From assembly GCF_964019755.1 (NCBI RefSeq), contig NZ_OZ026469.1, positions 868,001 through 932,000 of the forward strand: a stretch of DNA of 64,000 nucleotides. Reading direction: 5' to 3'. Below are positions 1-10,244 of the stretch, piece after piece. Each line of letters starts with the position of its first letter. Within the stretch, counting starts at the first letter, position 1. Source of the stretch: Spiroplasma endosymbiont of Polydrusus cervinus (GTDB taxonomy: Bacteria; Bacillota_I; Bacilli_A; Mycoplasmatales; Mycoplasmataceae). Made by a program: the position numbers and the translations under genes. The notes beneath the pieces are model-generated. The model was given only the letters and a program-made list of their open reading frames with translations, made no database searches and was not told the origin of the DNA.

Positions 1-1004
1 AAGGCTGAAAAAATCCAGTAAATAGCAACCCCCGACGCAATTGAGATTGTAACTACAAAGAAGACAACAATCATTACTCCTTGCATAATGAATTGGCGTT
101 TACGAGCTTTTTTCTGCTCTTTTGTAATAACTCTTGTTTTTCGAAGGTTTAAAATAGTTGGTAAAATCATTGATAGAATTTGAATTGGTAAATATACAAA
201 TAATAAAGCTAAATAAACATAATTTCCACTTGTAATCATATCTCATGGCTTTTCAATTAAAAAAAGTTCCCCAATTGTTGCCATTTTTAACTCTCGTGTT
301 GCTCTAACAACAGTATACATCGCAATTAAAAATGGAACTGATAAAAAGGAAGAACCAATTGTTGATAACGGTGAAACTCCTTCTTTCCGGTATAGTTGCA
401 TCATTTCCATTTGTTGTTTTTGTTTTGCAACAGGATCTTTTGAACCCTTATATTTCGCTTGAATTTCTGCTTGTTTAATTTGCATTAACTGCATTTTGTC
501 TTGATTTCGTTGGACTTTTCAACTAAACATTAAAGTAATTAAACGGACAATTAATGAAGTTAAGAATAGCGCTCCAATAATTCCAGCTCCATTGTCTAAG
601 CCACCAAAACCATAAATTAAATTAACTAAAATTCAGGCAACAGGAAATACAAAACATCCATAAAACGGTGATGATGTTTTAACAAAAGCATCAGATCATG
701 TTCTAATTGCTAAATATGGATATTCATATAATTCTCCATTTTCAAAATGAAAAAAGTGTTCTTTTCCGACATTAGCGTATCCTAAAATAATTTCAAAAAA
801 AACTCCTGGTTTATATACTCTTTGGCCAGAAACATCTAAAATTTGCGCTGTTCCATACTTTGGAACCATCATCTCTCCACAACCTCATAACATTGATATA
901 ATTAAAAAAAGATACAAAACTAATTTTGCTCATTTTCAGGTAATTGAATATCAAGGTTTTCGTGTTTTTTTCCCGTCTGAGAAAATATAATCACGATAAT
1001 TCAC
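1..1004 (-). CDS. yidC: Membrane protein insertase YidC (partial, C-terminus outside window)
   Basis: YidC/Oxa1-family insertase, which places proteins into the cytoplasmic membrane alone or with SecYEG. The start is GTG at 1004, 7 nt after an AAAAGGAGG ribosome site. The N-terminus has a membrane segment ending in LWGCGEM, then a soluble stretch and the conserved core with a charged cytoplasmic loop (KMQLMQIKQAEIQAKYKG) typical of the family, followed by several hydrophobic helices. About 335 residues lie in the window and the gene runs off the left edge. Several TGA codons are read as Trp. It follows rnpA by a 15-nt gap, so rpmH-rnpA-yidC is one operon in the standard bacterial order. Identification is secure. 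Confidence 0.93.
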
Positions 1005-1019
1005 TATTACGCCTCCTTT

Positions 1020-1337
1020 TTACATTTTGATTTGCTTTAATAAAATCTCTTTATTAACTAAATAACTATTACTAAAATATGATTTTCTAACAATGATGAT
1101 TTGATCATAACCTTCTGTTACAGCAAAATCAAAAGTTAACATACTTCGAATTTGTCTTTTTACTTTATTTCTAACAACGGCATTTCCTAATTTTTTACCA
1201 ACAGATATTCCAAACCGATGATAATTAAGATCATTTTTTTTTAAATAAATAAAATAAGTGTTAGTTTTAATAAAAGAACGATTACTTATTATTTTCTGAA
1301 ATTCATAATTTTTTTTAACAATAAATTTTTTTCACAT
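1020..1337 (-). CDS. rnpA: Ribonuclease P protein component
   Basis: Protein subunit of RNase P, which binds the catalytic RNA and helps cut tRNA 5' leaders. The 105-residue product has the family length and the RNR-type signature as RFGISVGKKLGNAVVRNKVK near residues 41-60, followed by RQIR. The second codon is TGA, read as Trp (MWKKFIVKK), so the standard code would hide the start. It lies between rpmH and yidC in the usual order. Its RNA partner, rnpB, is also in this window at about 35.9-36.3 kb. Confidence 0.92.
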
Positions 1338-1376
1338 TTCGACACAAATAGAAAAATAAAGTATTTTACCAGCAAA

Positions 1377-1511
1377 TTATGCCGATAATACTTTTCTTCC
1401 TTTCGTTCTTCTTTTACTTAAAACTTTACGTCCTGTCGCTGATTCCATTCTTGCTCGAAATCCATGTGTTCTTTTATGTTTAATTTTACTTGGCTGTCAC
1501 GTTCTTTTCAT
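1377..1511 (-). CDS. rpmH: Ribosomal protein bL34
   Basis: Large-subunit ribosomal protein of 44 residues, beginning [19 protein letters not shown] and ending KGRKVLSA, the canonical L34 pattern; the Trp is TGA. An AAGGAGGTG ribosome site lies 7 nt upstream of the ATG. It is the first gene of rpmH-rnpA-yidC. In most bacteria dnaA and the origin lie directly upstream; here that side is prophage and repeat DNA, so the flank has been rearranged. Confidence 0.96.
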
Positions 1512-1895
1512 GCTAACACCTCCTTATGATATAAATTATTAACATAGCGCTGTGTAGATACAAACGGTAAATTTATATCTTGCTAGATTAATAATAAAAT
1601 ATTTTTAATAAATTGCAACCATTTTTTCAAAAAAAAAAAAATAATAGCTTCATCGTACATGATGCCATAATATACCGCAACCGCTCACCCTCAAAGTGAA
1701 GCGGGCGGCAAAGTAAATAAATAGATAAATACCTTAATTATATAACTAATTCTCGCTTTGGTACTTTCACTTGGGAGTGGGTGCCAGCGAGTTAAAAAAG
1801 AGAATTAAAAAAATTAATAAAATAATTTAACGAAGGGATATATATGAAAAAGAAAAAAGTTAAATAAATACATAATTAATAAATTAAATCAAATA
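1512..1895. other. Intergenic stretch with E3 repeat and strong hairpins
   Basis: No convincing gene. 1546-1611 is a copy of repeat E3, also found at 50743-50805. 1648-1668 matches a short repeat again at 47250-47270. Two GC-rich stem-loops follow: one around 1681-1704 (CCGCT...AGCGG) and a long one at 1753-1792 (CTCGCT...AGCGAG with an inner GGTAC/TGCC pairing). They stand just before the phage early genes and could be a phage leader or terminator. Tiny reading frames such as 1843-1866 cannot be supported as genes. Confidence 0.5.
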
Positions 1896-1970
1896 ATGCT
1901 TAGAAGTTACCCTGTATCACTTGATGATATTACTGATGAACATTGAGCATTAAACAATAAAAATAATTAG
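1896..1970 (+). CDS. Tiny prophage-region ORF
   Basis: A 24-codon frame (starts MLRSYPVSLDDITDEHWA) with one TGA-Trp, 13 nt before the next prophage gene. It has no recognisable domain. Its only support is position at the head of a compact phage-like gene string and lack of internal stops, so it may be a leader peptide or chance. Confidence 0.3.
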
Positions 1971-2078
1971 GAGGAATAAGAAAATGTCATATTGTATTAG
2001 TGATTACTTAAATGAAAAATGAATTAATAATAAAGCATTAAAAATTAGTAATAAAGATATTATTTATGCACAAAAATT

Positions 2079-3308
2079 TAGACTGCACCCCGTTTAGTAA
2101 GTATTAATAAAAAGGTTTACAAACTTTCATTTATTATATATTTTTCTTTTTGGTTTGAATATCATTTATTTCATTTTTTAACATCATTAATATATTCATT
2201 ATGAGATTTATAATTTTTATTATGGATTGTTCCTTTTTTAAGTAATGAATGAAAACTTTCAATAATAATGTTGTCTGCACAATGATAATTTTTACCCATT
2301 GAAATTATAATTTTGTTATCTAAACATTTACTATTATAATCTTTAGATGTATATTGATATCCGTGATCTGAATGAATTATTGTTTTATTTAGATCTTTTT
2401 TTATTTTTTTAATTTTATTAATTGCATCATTTAAATTATCAATTACAAGTTTGTTATTATTAAATTTTGATCATTTTACATCAATAATTTCTTTAGTATA
2501 TCCATCAAGTATTGTTGATTGATAATGTTTTTTACCATTTCAAATTAAATAAGTTACATCAGTAAATAAAATTGAAAATCTTTCTTTAATATCATTAAAA
2601 TTACGATTTACTAAATCAGGATATTTAATTATATTTTTATTTCTATTTTGTTTTATTAATATTTTTCTATGCATACGCTTTACATATTCAGCTTGAATAT
2701 TATTTTCTTTCATAATTCGCAATACTTTCTTAGCATTATAAACAATGCCATAATCTTCTTTTAAATATTTGGTAATTCGACGATAACCAAATTGTTTTAA
2801 ATTTTCTTCATAGACTTTTACAATATTTTTTAATGATTCGCTATCCTTACCATTACTTAAATAATTTTTATATTTATCTCAATAACTACGCTTTAAATCT
2901 GTTATATCAAGTAATAAATTTAGTGGATATTTATTAATGTTTTCTTTGATAAAAGATACAATTTTTCTTTTATTTAATTGTAAAAGTCATGAAGCTTTTT
3001 TAGTAATTCATACCTAACTTTGTAATAGTTTAAATCTCTTTTTTTCAAATGATTCTTTTGGACCTTTATTGGTGTTTAAAATTCCTTTCTTAAAATTTTC
3101 ATACCATGAAGCAACAGTTTTTTTATTAATTTGATATTTTTTTGCAATAAAACTTATACTATTATTTTTAACCTCTTGTACTATAATTTTTCGAAAATAT
3201 GCTGTATATTTATTAAATTTTTGTCCTTTTCTTGCCATATAAAAATGCACCTCCTCTAAAGTTTAGCAAAGACTTTTTTTCTTTACTTACTTTTTTGGGT
3301 GCAGTCTA
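2079..3308 (-). mobile_element. IS3-family element, copy A (full length)
   Basis: Bounded by TAGACTGCACC and GGTGCAGTCTA terminal repeats with a 3-bp ATT duplication (2076-2078 and 3309-3311), so this is a direct insertion into the prophage gene. It carries orfA (HTH) and orfB (DDE integrase) on the minus strand. Confidence 0.9.
2117..3238 (-). pseudogene. IS3-family transposase OrfAB, copy A (orfA frameshifted)
   Basis: OrfA begins MARKGQKFNKYTAYFRK and has an HTH (INKKTVASWYENF). An extra T in the T-run near 3046 shifts it to end KKRFKLLQS, before the A AAA AAG slippery site used by intact copies. OrfB still shows the integrase blocks (TDVTYLIW, IIHSDHGYQYTS, ESFHSLLKKG). The copy is probably inactive in cis. 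Confidence 0.85.
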
Positions 3309-3501
3309 ATTGATAGTGATTATGATATGAGTTGAGAATTAAATTTATATCTTAAATTTGGTAATGAAGAAAGATATGTAGGTAATGTTTTATTGTCAAC
3401 AGATTTTGACTTAAATTTAAAATGATATGAAATTGATGAAGTTAAAGGTTTAATAGATGATTATTTAGAAGATGAAGAAGCAGATTACGAAGTGATAAAT
3501 T

Positions 3502-3648
3502 ATGAATAATATGTGAAAAAATGAAGATGGTTATGTTTATACAGAAGAAGATTTATTTAATATAGCATTAGAAGAATGTCATTCAGAAGAAAGTGCTTAT
3601 GAAGATATTAATAATTTAATTGAAGAAATGCAATTAGAGGAAATTTAA
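3502..3648 (+). CDS. Small acidic prophage protein
   Basis: A 48-residue acidic protein (MNNMWKNEDGYVYTEE...), overlapping the end of the preceding frame. The same protein is encoded at 46389-46535 on the minus strand in the second prophage copy. The two copies agree in length and the Trp is TGA, which supports a real gene. An alternative start is the ATG at 3511. It has no recognised domain; it sits just ahead of the coiled-coil/recT pair. Confidence 0.55.
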
Positions 3649-3650
3649 TA

Positions 3651-4427
3651 ATGGCAGATTTAACATTAAATAATCAAATTAAAAATATTACTTATCCATT
3701 TTATTTAAAAGGTAATGATTTTAAAAAATTAAGTTTAAAAGCATTACCAATTAAAAATTGAATTGATAATCATGGTCAAGAATTAACAGAGTTTATCTAT
3801 CGTCACCTTAATCATTATACATTAAATGGTTATCAAGATATACATTTAAAAGATATACCCAGTGCTATTAGTAAAATTTATTTTGTTTTTAGAGAACCAT
3901 TAGAATTAATAAAAGATTTTAAAGATGAATTAAATCGAATTAGAGTTAATATTATTAATTTAGAAAAAATACTTCAAAATAATAAAATTTAAATTAAAAA
4001 TAGCCTAATACAAGTTCAATATTTAAAACAACAACAGTTTATTCAAACTAAAAAACAAGAACAAGAAAATAGGATTGAATATGCTAATAACTTAACGTCT
4101 GATATGGGGTTAGACATGGACTAAATTGAAGATGAACAAGTTCGTGCTATGGAAGATGTAGCAAAAATAGATAGGGAATTAGAAAAAAATATTGGTAAAT
4201 TTCGTAAAGAAAAAATATTAGTTAAAGATATTGAGATTTTAGGTGTTAATGATGATTTTTTACAAAATACCGATAAGTTAGGACTTATTAATCTTATTAA
4301 AAATTATTTAATTATCGATGAACAAGTTGTTAAAAACGAAATTAAAGAACAATGAGATAGTAATAAAGATATTAATACTATTGGAGTTAATGGAATTAAA
4401 TTCAAAATAAATAAAGGAGAAAAATAA
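3651..4427 (+). pseudogene. Prophage protein upstream of recT (DUF1351-like), two nonsense mutations
   Basis: Corresponds over the same 777 nt to the intact gene at 45610-46386. Two codons that are Glu and Gln there are TAA here: near 3990 (NNKI then stop, where the other copy reads EIKNS) and at about 4122 (GLDMD then stop, where the other copy reads QIEDE). The product would be largely helical and coiled coil. Its place directly before recT resembles phage recombination modules with DUF1351-type proteins; that family call is an inference. Confidence 0.7.
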
Positions 4428-4428
4428 A

Positions 4429-4451
4429 ATGACAAATAAATTACAACAAAA
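4429..4451 (+). pseudogene. recT 5' fragment (prophage copy 1)
   Basis: Only MTNKLQQ remains, matching the first residues of recT at 45608 (minus). The reading frame then runs straight into an E1 arm (TGTATACTG at 4452). The rest of recT is absent from this locus. Confidence 0.7.
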
Positions 4452-4512
4452 TGTATACTGTAAAACTAAATCATAAAAAGTTAATAAAATTATAGCAAAT
4501 TAAAAATAAGTT
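4452..4512. repeat. E1 palindromic element, half arm
   Basis: Left arm of repeat E1 (begins TGTATACTGTAAAAC). It abuts truncated recT on one side and the end of the flippase-like gene on the other. Confidence 0.75.
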
Positions 4513-4529
4513 AGAATATAACTTATTTT

Positions 4530-6395
4530 TTAACCCGTTAATTTATAAATTTCTTTACTTGGTTCATGCTCATCCATTTTTTTCGCATTCTTGTGTAAAG
4601 TTTCTTCTCGTTCCCATATCTTTTGATACGGCATTTCTGGTTCGGTTAAAGTAATAAAATCATTTTCGTATTTTTTACGGCGAATTGTTCGCATTTTATT
4701 TTGTCGTTTTGTTCAAATTTTATAAACAAGGGGTAAGCATAAGAAGAGACCACGGACGGAACCAGGGACTCAAAAGATTGAATTAGCAAAAATAACAAAT
4801 AAAGAAGCAAAGATTAATCCGAAGAAGAAATTTAATAATTTTTGTCATCTTCAAACTGGTTGTAAATCAATATTATAAATTTCATTTGGATTATATGCTT
4901 TTGTTAAGAATAAATAATTCACTAAAATTGCAATAATAATTGGCACTAATAAAATCATTCAATTTTGAAAGACTCCTTTAAAGTTACTATTATAAGTTAA
5001 AAAGATTCAATTATAAAATCATAAGTATAAGAACCGCAGGAAACTAACAAAACAAGTAATGATTAAAATACTATATAATGCTGCGGATAAATCATCTAAA
5101 CCAAAGCGGCAAATTAAAGCACTGAAAAAAGAAAGAACAATATTGATGCAACCAATAATAAAAGTTGGCATCGCTGTTTGTTTATAATTCGCTTTAGCAT
5201 ACACCATTACATTTGACGGCTCCGCTAAAATAATGAAAACAGAACTTAAGGCCACTAATAAGGAGAAAGTTGGTTCGTAAAAAATACTTTTAAAAATTTC
5301 AACTTCTTGTATTATTCATGGGTTTAATGTTGAATTACTATTTCTAATTTGTTCAATAATTTGGGGCGCATATAGCGTTGTGACAAAATATGGCGATAAA
5401 ATAAACTGGTTAATAAATAAGAAACCACCAATCATAAACGCATATGTTTCAAATTTCATATAACTTTTTCAATCAACTCGCCCATTTTTTGCTGTTCAAG
5501 CGGCAAAGAATTCACGGAAGGAATTAATTAAAATCATCATAATGCTTCGTACCCCGACTGTGATCGTCATATATAACAATAAGGTTGAGGATGCCCGTAA
5601 CCCTAATAATAAGGCGGTAATAATAACATCGCCATTAATTAGTAATGTTTCACCAATGTTTTTAAACACAACAATGTTGCTCGCTTTAACTAATTGCATA
5701 TTATCGCGTTGACGAAGGAGGCGTATTCACGGATAATGTAACTTAATAAATAAATAAATTAAGCTTCCTTTCATCACCGAATAAACTAAAAAGATTAGGA
5801 AGACAAAAACCGGATCAACCGCAATTGCAATTAAGTAGAAAATAACTGAATAGGTTATTAAATCACAAATCATTAAAATTAACCGGCGTAAATGATTATT
5901 TTGGTCAGCTTGCATTAAGTTTTCATAAGCCGCTGTTCAAAATAAGGTAATTAAGTTTTTTAAGCCAATAATTAAAACAATTAAAATCATTTTTCATAAG
6001 GGATAACTAATTGTTTCATCATTTCATAAAATACTAAAATTATTTTCAAATAAATAAATATAAGCACTATAGCCAACCGCAATTGCAATTAATAAAATAA
6101 TTCCGACATAACCTGATACTTTATACTGGTGCTTCGCGGTGTTAACCATTTCATTCGCTTTAATTCAATCTTTTTGTAGTAATGGCTTTACTAAAAAAAT
6201 AACAGTAATGGCCCCTAAACCACCCTCTACTGTTCCTAAAAAAGAGACAATCGCCACGCTATTCTTTACAAACCCGTTTAATTGTGATCCATAACTACGA
6301 ATTAATAAATACATTAGCGTAAATTGAAAACATGTTCCAATTAACGAAGTAAAAGCCCCGATTAAAATACTAAAAATTCCTTTTCTTGTTGACAA
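4530..6395 (-). CDS. Polytopic membrane protein, flippase-like (polysaccharide/lipid export type)
   Basis: A 621-residue protein with about 12-14 hydrophobic segments spread over the whole length and a charged C-terminal tail (ENDFITLTEPEMPYQKIWERE). The N-terminal pattern (FSILIGAFTSLIGTCFQFTLMYLLI) and length fit the MATE/MOP flippase superfamily found in spiroplasmas as polysaccharide biosynthesis or oligosaccharide flippase proteins. Many TGA codons encode Trp, so the standard code breaks it into five pieces. The ATG at 6395 is preceded by AACGAGGTGAAG. It has no neighbouring glycosyltransferase that would define a substrate. Membrane nature is certain; the flippase role is inferred. Confidence 0.7.
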
Positions 6396-6420
6396 TTACT
6401 TCACCTCGTTTCTAATATTT

Positions 6421-6745
6421 TTATTTTATAATATTTTCTGAGATTTTAATAACCTTTTCATTTAAATACGCTAAATGATCTGGTAATTTATGGAAACTTA
6501 ATGTTGTTACATATAAGGCAATCATATAAGCTTTTGTTATTTATTTCACCCCATATTTAACATCATTGACAACCGGATGATGGAAATAACTTAACGATGC
6601 TCGAATCTGATGTTTCTGACCAGTTATTAATGTTCCTTCTAATCAAGTCGGATTTGCCAATCGCTCTTGAACGATAAAATGCGTGCTAACTGCCTTTGCT
6701 ATTGGTTGGGCAATTTTAGTAAAACCCATTTTTTGATTAGGCTCA
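6421..6745 (-). pseudogene. RluA-family pseudouridine synthase, C-terminal remnant
   Basis: Reverse translation gives LEGTLITGQKHQIRASL then SYFHHPVVNDVKYG, matching the RluA/RluD C-terminal block (TGRxHQIRxHLxxxxHPixGDxxYG). The catalytic Asp region is missing; the fragment starts beside an IS orfB remnant. An in-frame TAA after KYGVK interrupts the tail. Clearly a relic. Confidence 0.7.
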
Positions 6746-6759
6746 TCTTTATACATGGA

Positions 6760-6885
6760 TTGGCAACCCTTTTTAGGACACTTTTTATATGGACTGTTGT
6801 TTTCTAAATTCAACAGGTGTTAAATAATTTAAACTACCGTGAATTCGAATATTGTTATATCAATGCACAAAGTCAAATAATTTGT
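6760..6885 (-). mobile_element. IS3-family orfB 3' fragment (second IS type)
   Basis: Reverse translation contains DFVHWYNNIRIHGSLNYLTPVEF, the conserved C-terminal IS3 orfB motif. It differs from the abundant IS in this window. The orphan orfA at 50450-50725 may come from the same type. Only the last part of orfB is present. Confidence 0.65.
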
Positions 6886-6942
6886 TATAATTTTATTAAT
6901 TTTTTATGATTTAATTTTACAATATACAGTCAGTTCATCGTA
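6884..6942. repeat. E1 right-arm remnant (degenerate)
   Basis: TTGTTATAATTTTATTAATTTTTTATGATTTAATTTTACAATATACA pattern (key parts: TTATGATTTA and ACAATATACA) equals a mutated E1 right arm. It lies right after the IS3 fragment. Confidence 0.6.
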
Positions 6943-7033
6943 CAGGACGCGTCTTACGAATTATTTAATTTATCACCAATATTTTTAAAACTAAGCTATA
7001 ATATAAATAATGTTATGGTTAAGGAGGAAAACA

Positions 7034-7483
7034 ATGGTAAAAATGAAATATTCAACAATTAAAATTGCTGTAACATTCCAAAAAATAATGCTTTGAATTT
7101 CTGGGTTTTGATTATTTATCTTGGCAATTTTAAATTCTTTTCCAAGCGTTTATGTTAACACAAAACTTTTTGATCTTCATAATACTGGTGGCGATAATGG
7201 CGCAATTATTTTAATTACAGCTTTCTTATTTATTTTTATTGCAACCTTTATTCGACATAAAATCGGTAAACTAGTTGCAGGAATTATTTTTATTACTATT
7301 GCAGTTGTTGGAATGATTGGAGCAATTATTACTTCAACAAAAGAAGTTTCAACATGAGTAATTGTTGTTGGTGAATTAATCGCTATAATTGGTGCATTAA
7401 TTTGATTATTAGAAGGAATTGGGGCAATTCGTGCCAATAAAACTAGTCCTTCAACAAGTACAACACGTAGAAACAAACAGTAA
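7034..7483 (+). CDS. Small four-helix membrane protein, unknown function
   Basis: A 149-residue product with an excellent AAGGAGG site 8 nt before the ATG. It has four hydrophobic segments: ILWISGFWLFILAIL-like near 20-35, IILITAFLFIFIATFI, LVAGIIFITIAVVGMIGAII and VIVVGELIAIIGALIWLL. A short loop carries NTGGDNG, and the tail is polar (SPSTSTTRRNKQ). The Trp codons are TGA. No family recognised; it stands alone between the RluA remnant and repeat DNA. Confidence 0.7.
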
Positions 7484-7835
7484 GTAATTACAAACTGTAA
7501 ATTGTAAATACTAATCCCATTTTAGATAATTTTAATCGTGGAATATCAATCTTCATATCTACTTTTGGTTTACTATTAGCAACAAATATACCCTGAATTC
7601 TGTGTGTATACTGTAAAACTAAATCATAAAAAGTTAATAAAATTATAACAAATTAAAAATTGTAATATCTTGATTTGGATTATCCTCATCGTCATCATCA
7701 ATAATATGTTTGGCTTGTAACGAACAACTAGCAAGCTCAAAACTACTCCCCAAACCTAACACAAAAACATTAGTAATTTTTTTATTAAATTGTCACCTTC
7801 CTTTCCTTTTGCGATGTAAGCATAATTACACTGAA
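7484..7835. other. Intergenic debris: E2 and E1 fragments and broken coding remnants
   Basis: No intact gene. 7494-7512 resembles an E2 end. 7512-7604 reads open on the minus strand (GIFVANSKPKVDMKIDIPRL), an unidentified gene scrap. 7605-7660 is an E1 left arm. About 7662-7790 on minus reads like a lipoprotein N-terminus (VFVLGLGSSFELASCSLQ, with a LASC lipobox) but lacks a clear start and stops soon. Confidence 0.45.
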
Positions 7836-7862
7836 AAAAAGCACCATGGTTGGTGCTTTTAA
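7836..7862 (-). terminator. Rho-independent terminator of the helicase gene
   Basis: AAAGCACCA/TGGTGCTTT stem with a T-run on the minus strand, about 45 nt past the helicase stop. Confidence 0.75.
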
Positions 7863-7906
7863 CAACTTAATTGCTTACAAAGACATTTTGTAGGGAATTA
7901 TTTGTT

Positions 7907-9241
7907 TTAAATTCGGTTAAATGTAAAATTATTTCTCCCAAATTTTTTCTTTTTTTCTTTTCAAGTTTTATTACCTTGCGAACTGAAGTCTCTCTTACCA
8001 TTAGATTGCTTACTTTTATTGCTACATTGTAAATTATCATATTTAAAATTACTATTCTTTTGCTTAAAACTCGTTTGTTTACGATTAGCACCAAAGTTTT
8101 TTATTCCTTGTGGTTTTGGTTTTAAACCATATTCTGAAATATCTAATAATTCAATTCTTTTCTTCTGATATTCACCTAAGTGCTGCATTTCTTTCAATTC
8201 ATTACAATTTGAAACAATTGATATTGCTACTCCAGTTGCGCCAGCTCGTGCTGTTCGCCCAATACGGTGAATATAACTTTCTCGTTCAGTTGGAATATCA
8301 TAATTAATAACATAATCGATATTCTCAATATCAATTCCTCGCGCAGCAACATCAGTTGCAACCATTACCGTTTTTTTACCATCACGGAATAAACGCATTG
8401 CTTGTGTTCGTTCATAACGACTTTTATCACCGTTAATAACACAGCAACTAATACCATTGCTTGCTAACATATCCGCAATTTTATTCGTAAAAGCTTTTGT
8501 GTTAGAAAAAATAATACTTCGTTTTGGTTGTAAATGTTGGTATAAAGCAATTAAAACATCTTCCTTATGATAATTAATTGCATTAACATATTGTTGTGTT
8601 ATATTATTTTGTTCAATGCTGTTTTTTGTAACAACAATTTCAACTGGATTATTTTGATAAGTATTAGCAATTTCTAATACTTGTTTTGGCATTGTTGCAG
8701 AAAACAATAATGTTTGATATTTTTCTGGGGCATTTTCAAACACTTTATCAAGATCATTTTTAAAACCCATTTTTAACATTTCATCAGCTTCATCAAGGAC
8801 AATTGTTTTAATTTTATCTAAGCGTAATGTCTTACGATTAATATGATCAGCAATTCGCCCTGGTGTTCCAACAATAATATTGCTTTTTCGTAAAGCATAA
8901 ATTTGGCGTTGCATATGCGAACCACCACAAATTAATGTTGCATTTACTCCTTCTAAATAAGTTGCAAATTTACGTACTTGACCAATAATTTGGGTTGCTA
9001 GTTCATGTGTTGGACATAAGATAATTGTTTGTGACCGTTTTAAGTTTGTATCTAAGTTTTGCAAGATTGGTAAAATAAATGCTACCGTTTTACCAGTTCC
9101 GGTATGACTTTTACCAATAATATCTTGATTATTTAGGGCAAGTGGAATCGCTTTTTCTTGGATTTCAGTTAGATTAGTATAACCCATTTTAGCAATCATT
9201 CGCTGTAATGCTGGGTATAAATTTAATGTATTAAAATTCAT
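7907..9241 (-). CDS. DEAD-box ATP-dependent RNA helicase
   Basis: A 444-residue helicase of the CshA/DeaD type that unwinds RNA in ribosome assembly and mRNA decay. Visible motifs: Walker A as SHTGTGKT (about residues 45-52), PTHELA, TPGRIAD, DEAD in VLDEADEMLKMGF (about 150), SAT, ATDVAARGID, and HRIGRTARAG. The C-terminal tail is short, Lys/Asn-rich and basic. The real end includes a TGA-Trp followed by 16 more residues (KEKKKKFGRNNFTFNRI), which the standard code would cut off. Monocistronic with its own terminator. Family is certain; cshA versus deaD is not decided. Confidence 0.92.
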
Positions 9242-9513
9242 TTAGTCTCCTTTTATTTTCATATCATAGTTTAGTTGTTTTTTTAACATTACAGCTGTTG
9301 AATTTAGATATTTATATTATTTTAGATAACAGAATAAATTAAAGTTTAACAACTTAATAAGTATATCTCAAAATGAAAAAAAAATAAAGTTTTTTTATGC
9401 TAATTTTTTAAATGTATATGGTACCTTAAATTTAGTTTTACAGTATACAAAAATTTTATTTATTTTTAGTTGTTTTTGATTAAAAAAGGCGTATAATCAT
9501 AAATAGTGACAAG
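9242..9513. other. Intergenic, A+T-rich, with an E1 end
   Basis: Holds the helicase promoter side (minus) and at 9431-9449 the terminal 19 bp of an E1 right arm (TTTAGTTTTACAGTATACA). A possible -10 (GTATAAT, 9490-9496) precedes the regulator remnant. Nothing else recognisable. Confidence 0.45.
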
Positions 9514-10231
9514 ATGTTAAAAGAACTACGGTGAGAAAAATTTTTAACTTTACTTAGATGATCAACATTTAGTGTTAGTTAATGATTTAATTACCCAATT
9601 GCAAGTCTCCCCAACAACATTACACCGTTATTTAAAGGAATGGAACAACAAGGTTTATTAAAAAATCGCGTTCATGGTGGGATTAAGTTGCAAAAGGGCC
9701 GTGAATTTTGGTTAGAGGAACAATTAAATGAAAAGATTCAACTGCATGTTGAAGAAAAGTATTTAATTGCTTGTCAAACAGTTGCAAAAGTTAAACCCAA
9801 AATGTGTCTTTACTTAGACGCTGGGGGTTGTCAACCGTAGCCCTAATTAAATTGTTATAACCAGCAGATGATTGAGTAATTATTACTAATTCAATCGATC
9901 TTCCATGTTGAATTATTAACCTTAACGGGGTTTAATGATGATTCTATTTAGGTGGTAAGTATAACGACCAAACAGGGGCTTTAATCGGGTGAGAAGCAAT
10001 GAGTACCTTGCAAAAATATTACATTGATTGTGCTTTTTAGAAGTGAATGGGATTAGTGGGCAAGATTTATACACTACTGATCCAGAAGAAGTAATGATTA
10101 AAGCGGAAGTTATTAAACGAGAAATCAAGAGTTATATTTTTGCGGATTAATCAAAATTTAACATCAAATCATTAGTAAAATTCGCTTCCCGTTAGGAAGT
10201 TGAAATCATTACAAATTCAAAGAAAGGATAG
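9514..10231 (+). pseudogene. fruR: DeoR-family regulator remnant (fruR position)
   Basis: Translating across frames gives DeoR parts in order: start MLKELRWEKFLTLL; HTH region HLVLVNDLITQLQVSPTTLHRY; EQQGLLKNRVHGGIKL; sugar-phosphate-binding part LIACQTVAKVKPKMCLYLDAGG; and the C-terminal block NGISGQDLYTTDPEEVMIKAEVIKREIKSYIFAD..SKFNIKS. At least three frameshifts (near 9557, 9640 and 9825) and in-frame stops destroy it. It sits directly before fruA and fruK, the usual place of the fructose operon regulator. The intact operon beside a dead regulator implies altered control. Confidence 0.8.
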
Positions 10232-10244
10232 AAGAATAAAAATT

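Larger units (their letters stand above)
1984..3509 (+). pseudogene. Prophage early protein, interrupted by IS3-family element
   Basis: The 5' part (1984-2078, MSYCISDYLNEKWINNKAL...) and the 3' part (about 3309-3509, acidic, ending EADYEVINYE) flank a complete IS copy. A GGAGGAAT ribosome site precedes the ATG. With the IS removed and one 3-bp target copy deleted, the two halves are one base out of frame across a run of A, so a frameshift may also exist. A second, truncated copy of the 3' part lies inverted at 46528-46709. Function unknown; the place before RecT-type genes suggests a phage early gene. Confidence 0.6.

Noticed and set aside
7177-7476. 99-codon minus-strand frame
   Set aside because: Lies opposite the small membrane protein at 7034-7483, which has the ribosome site and hydrophobic helices; the antisense frame has no start signal.
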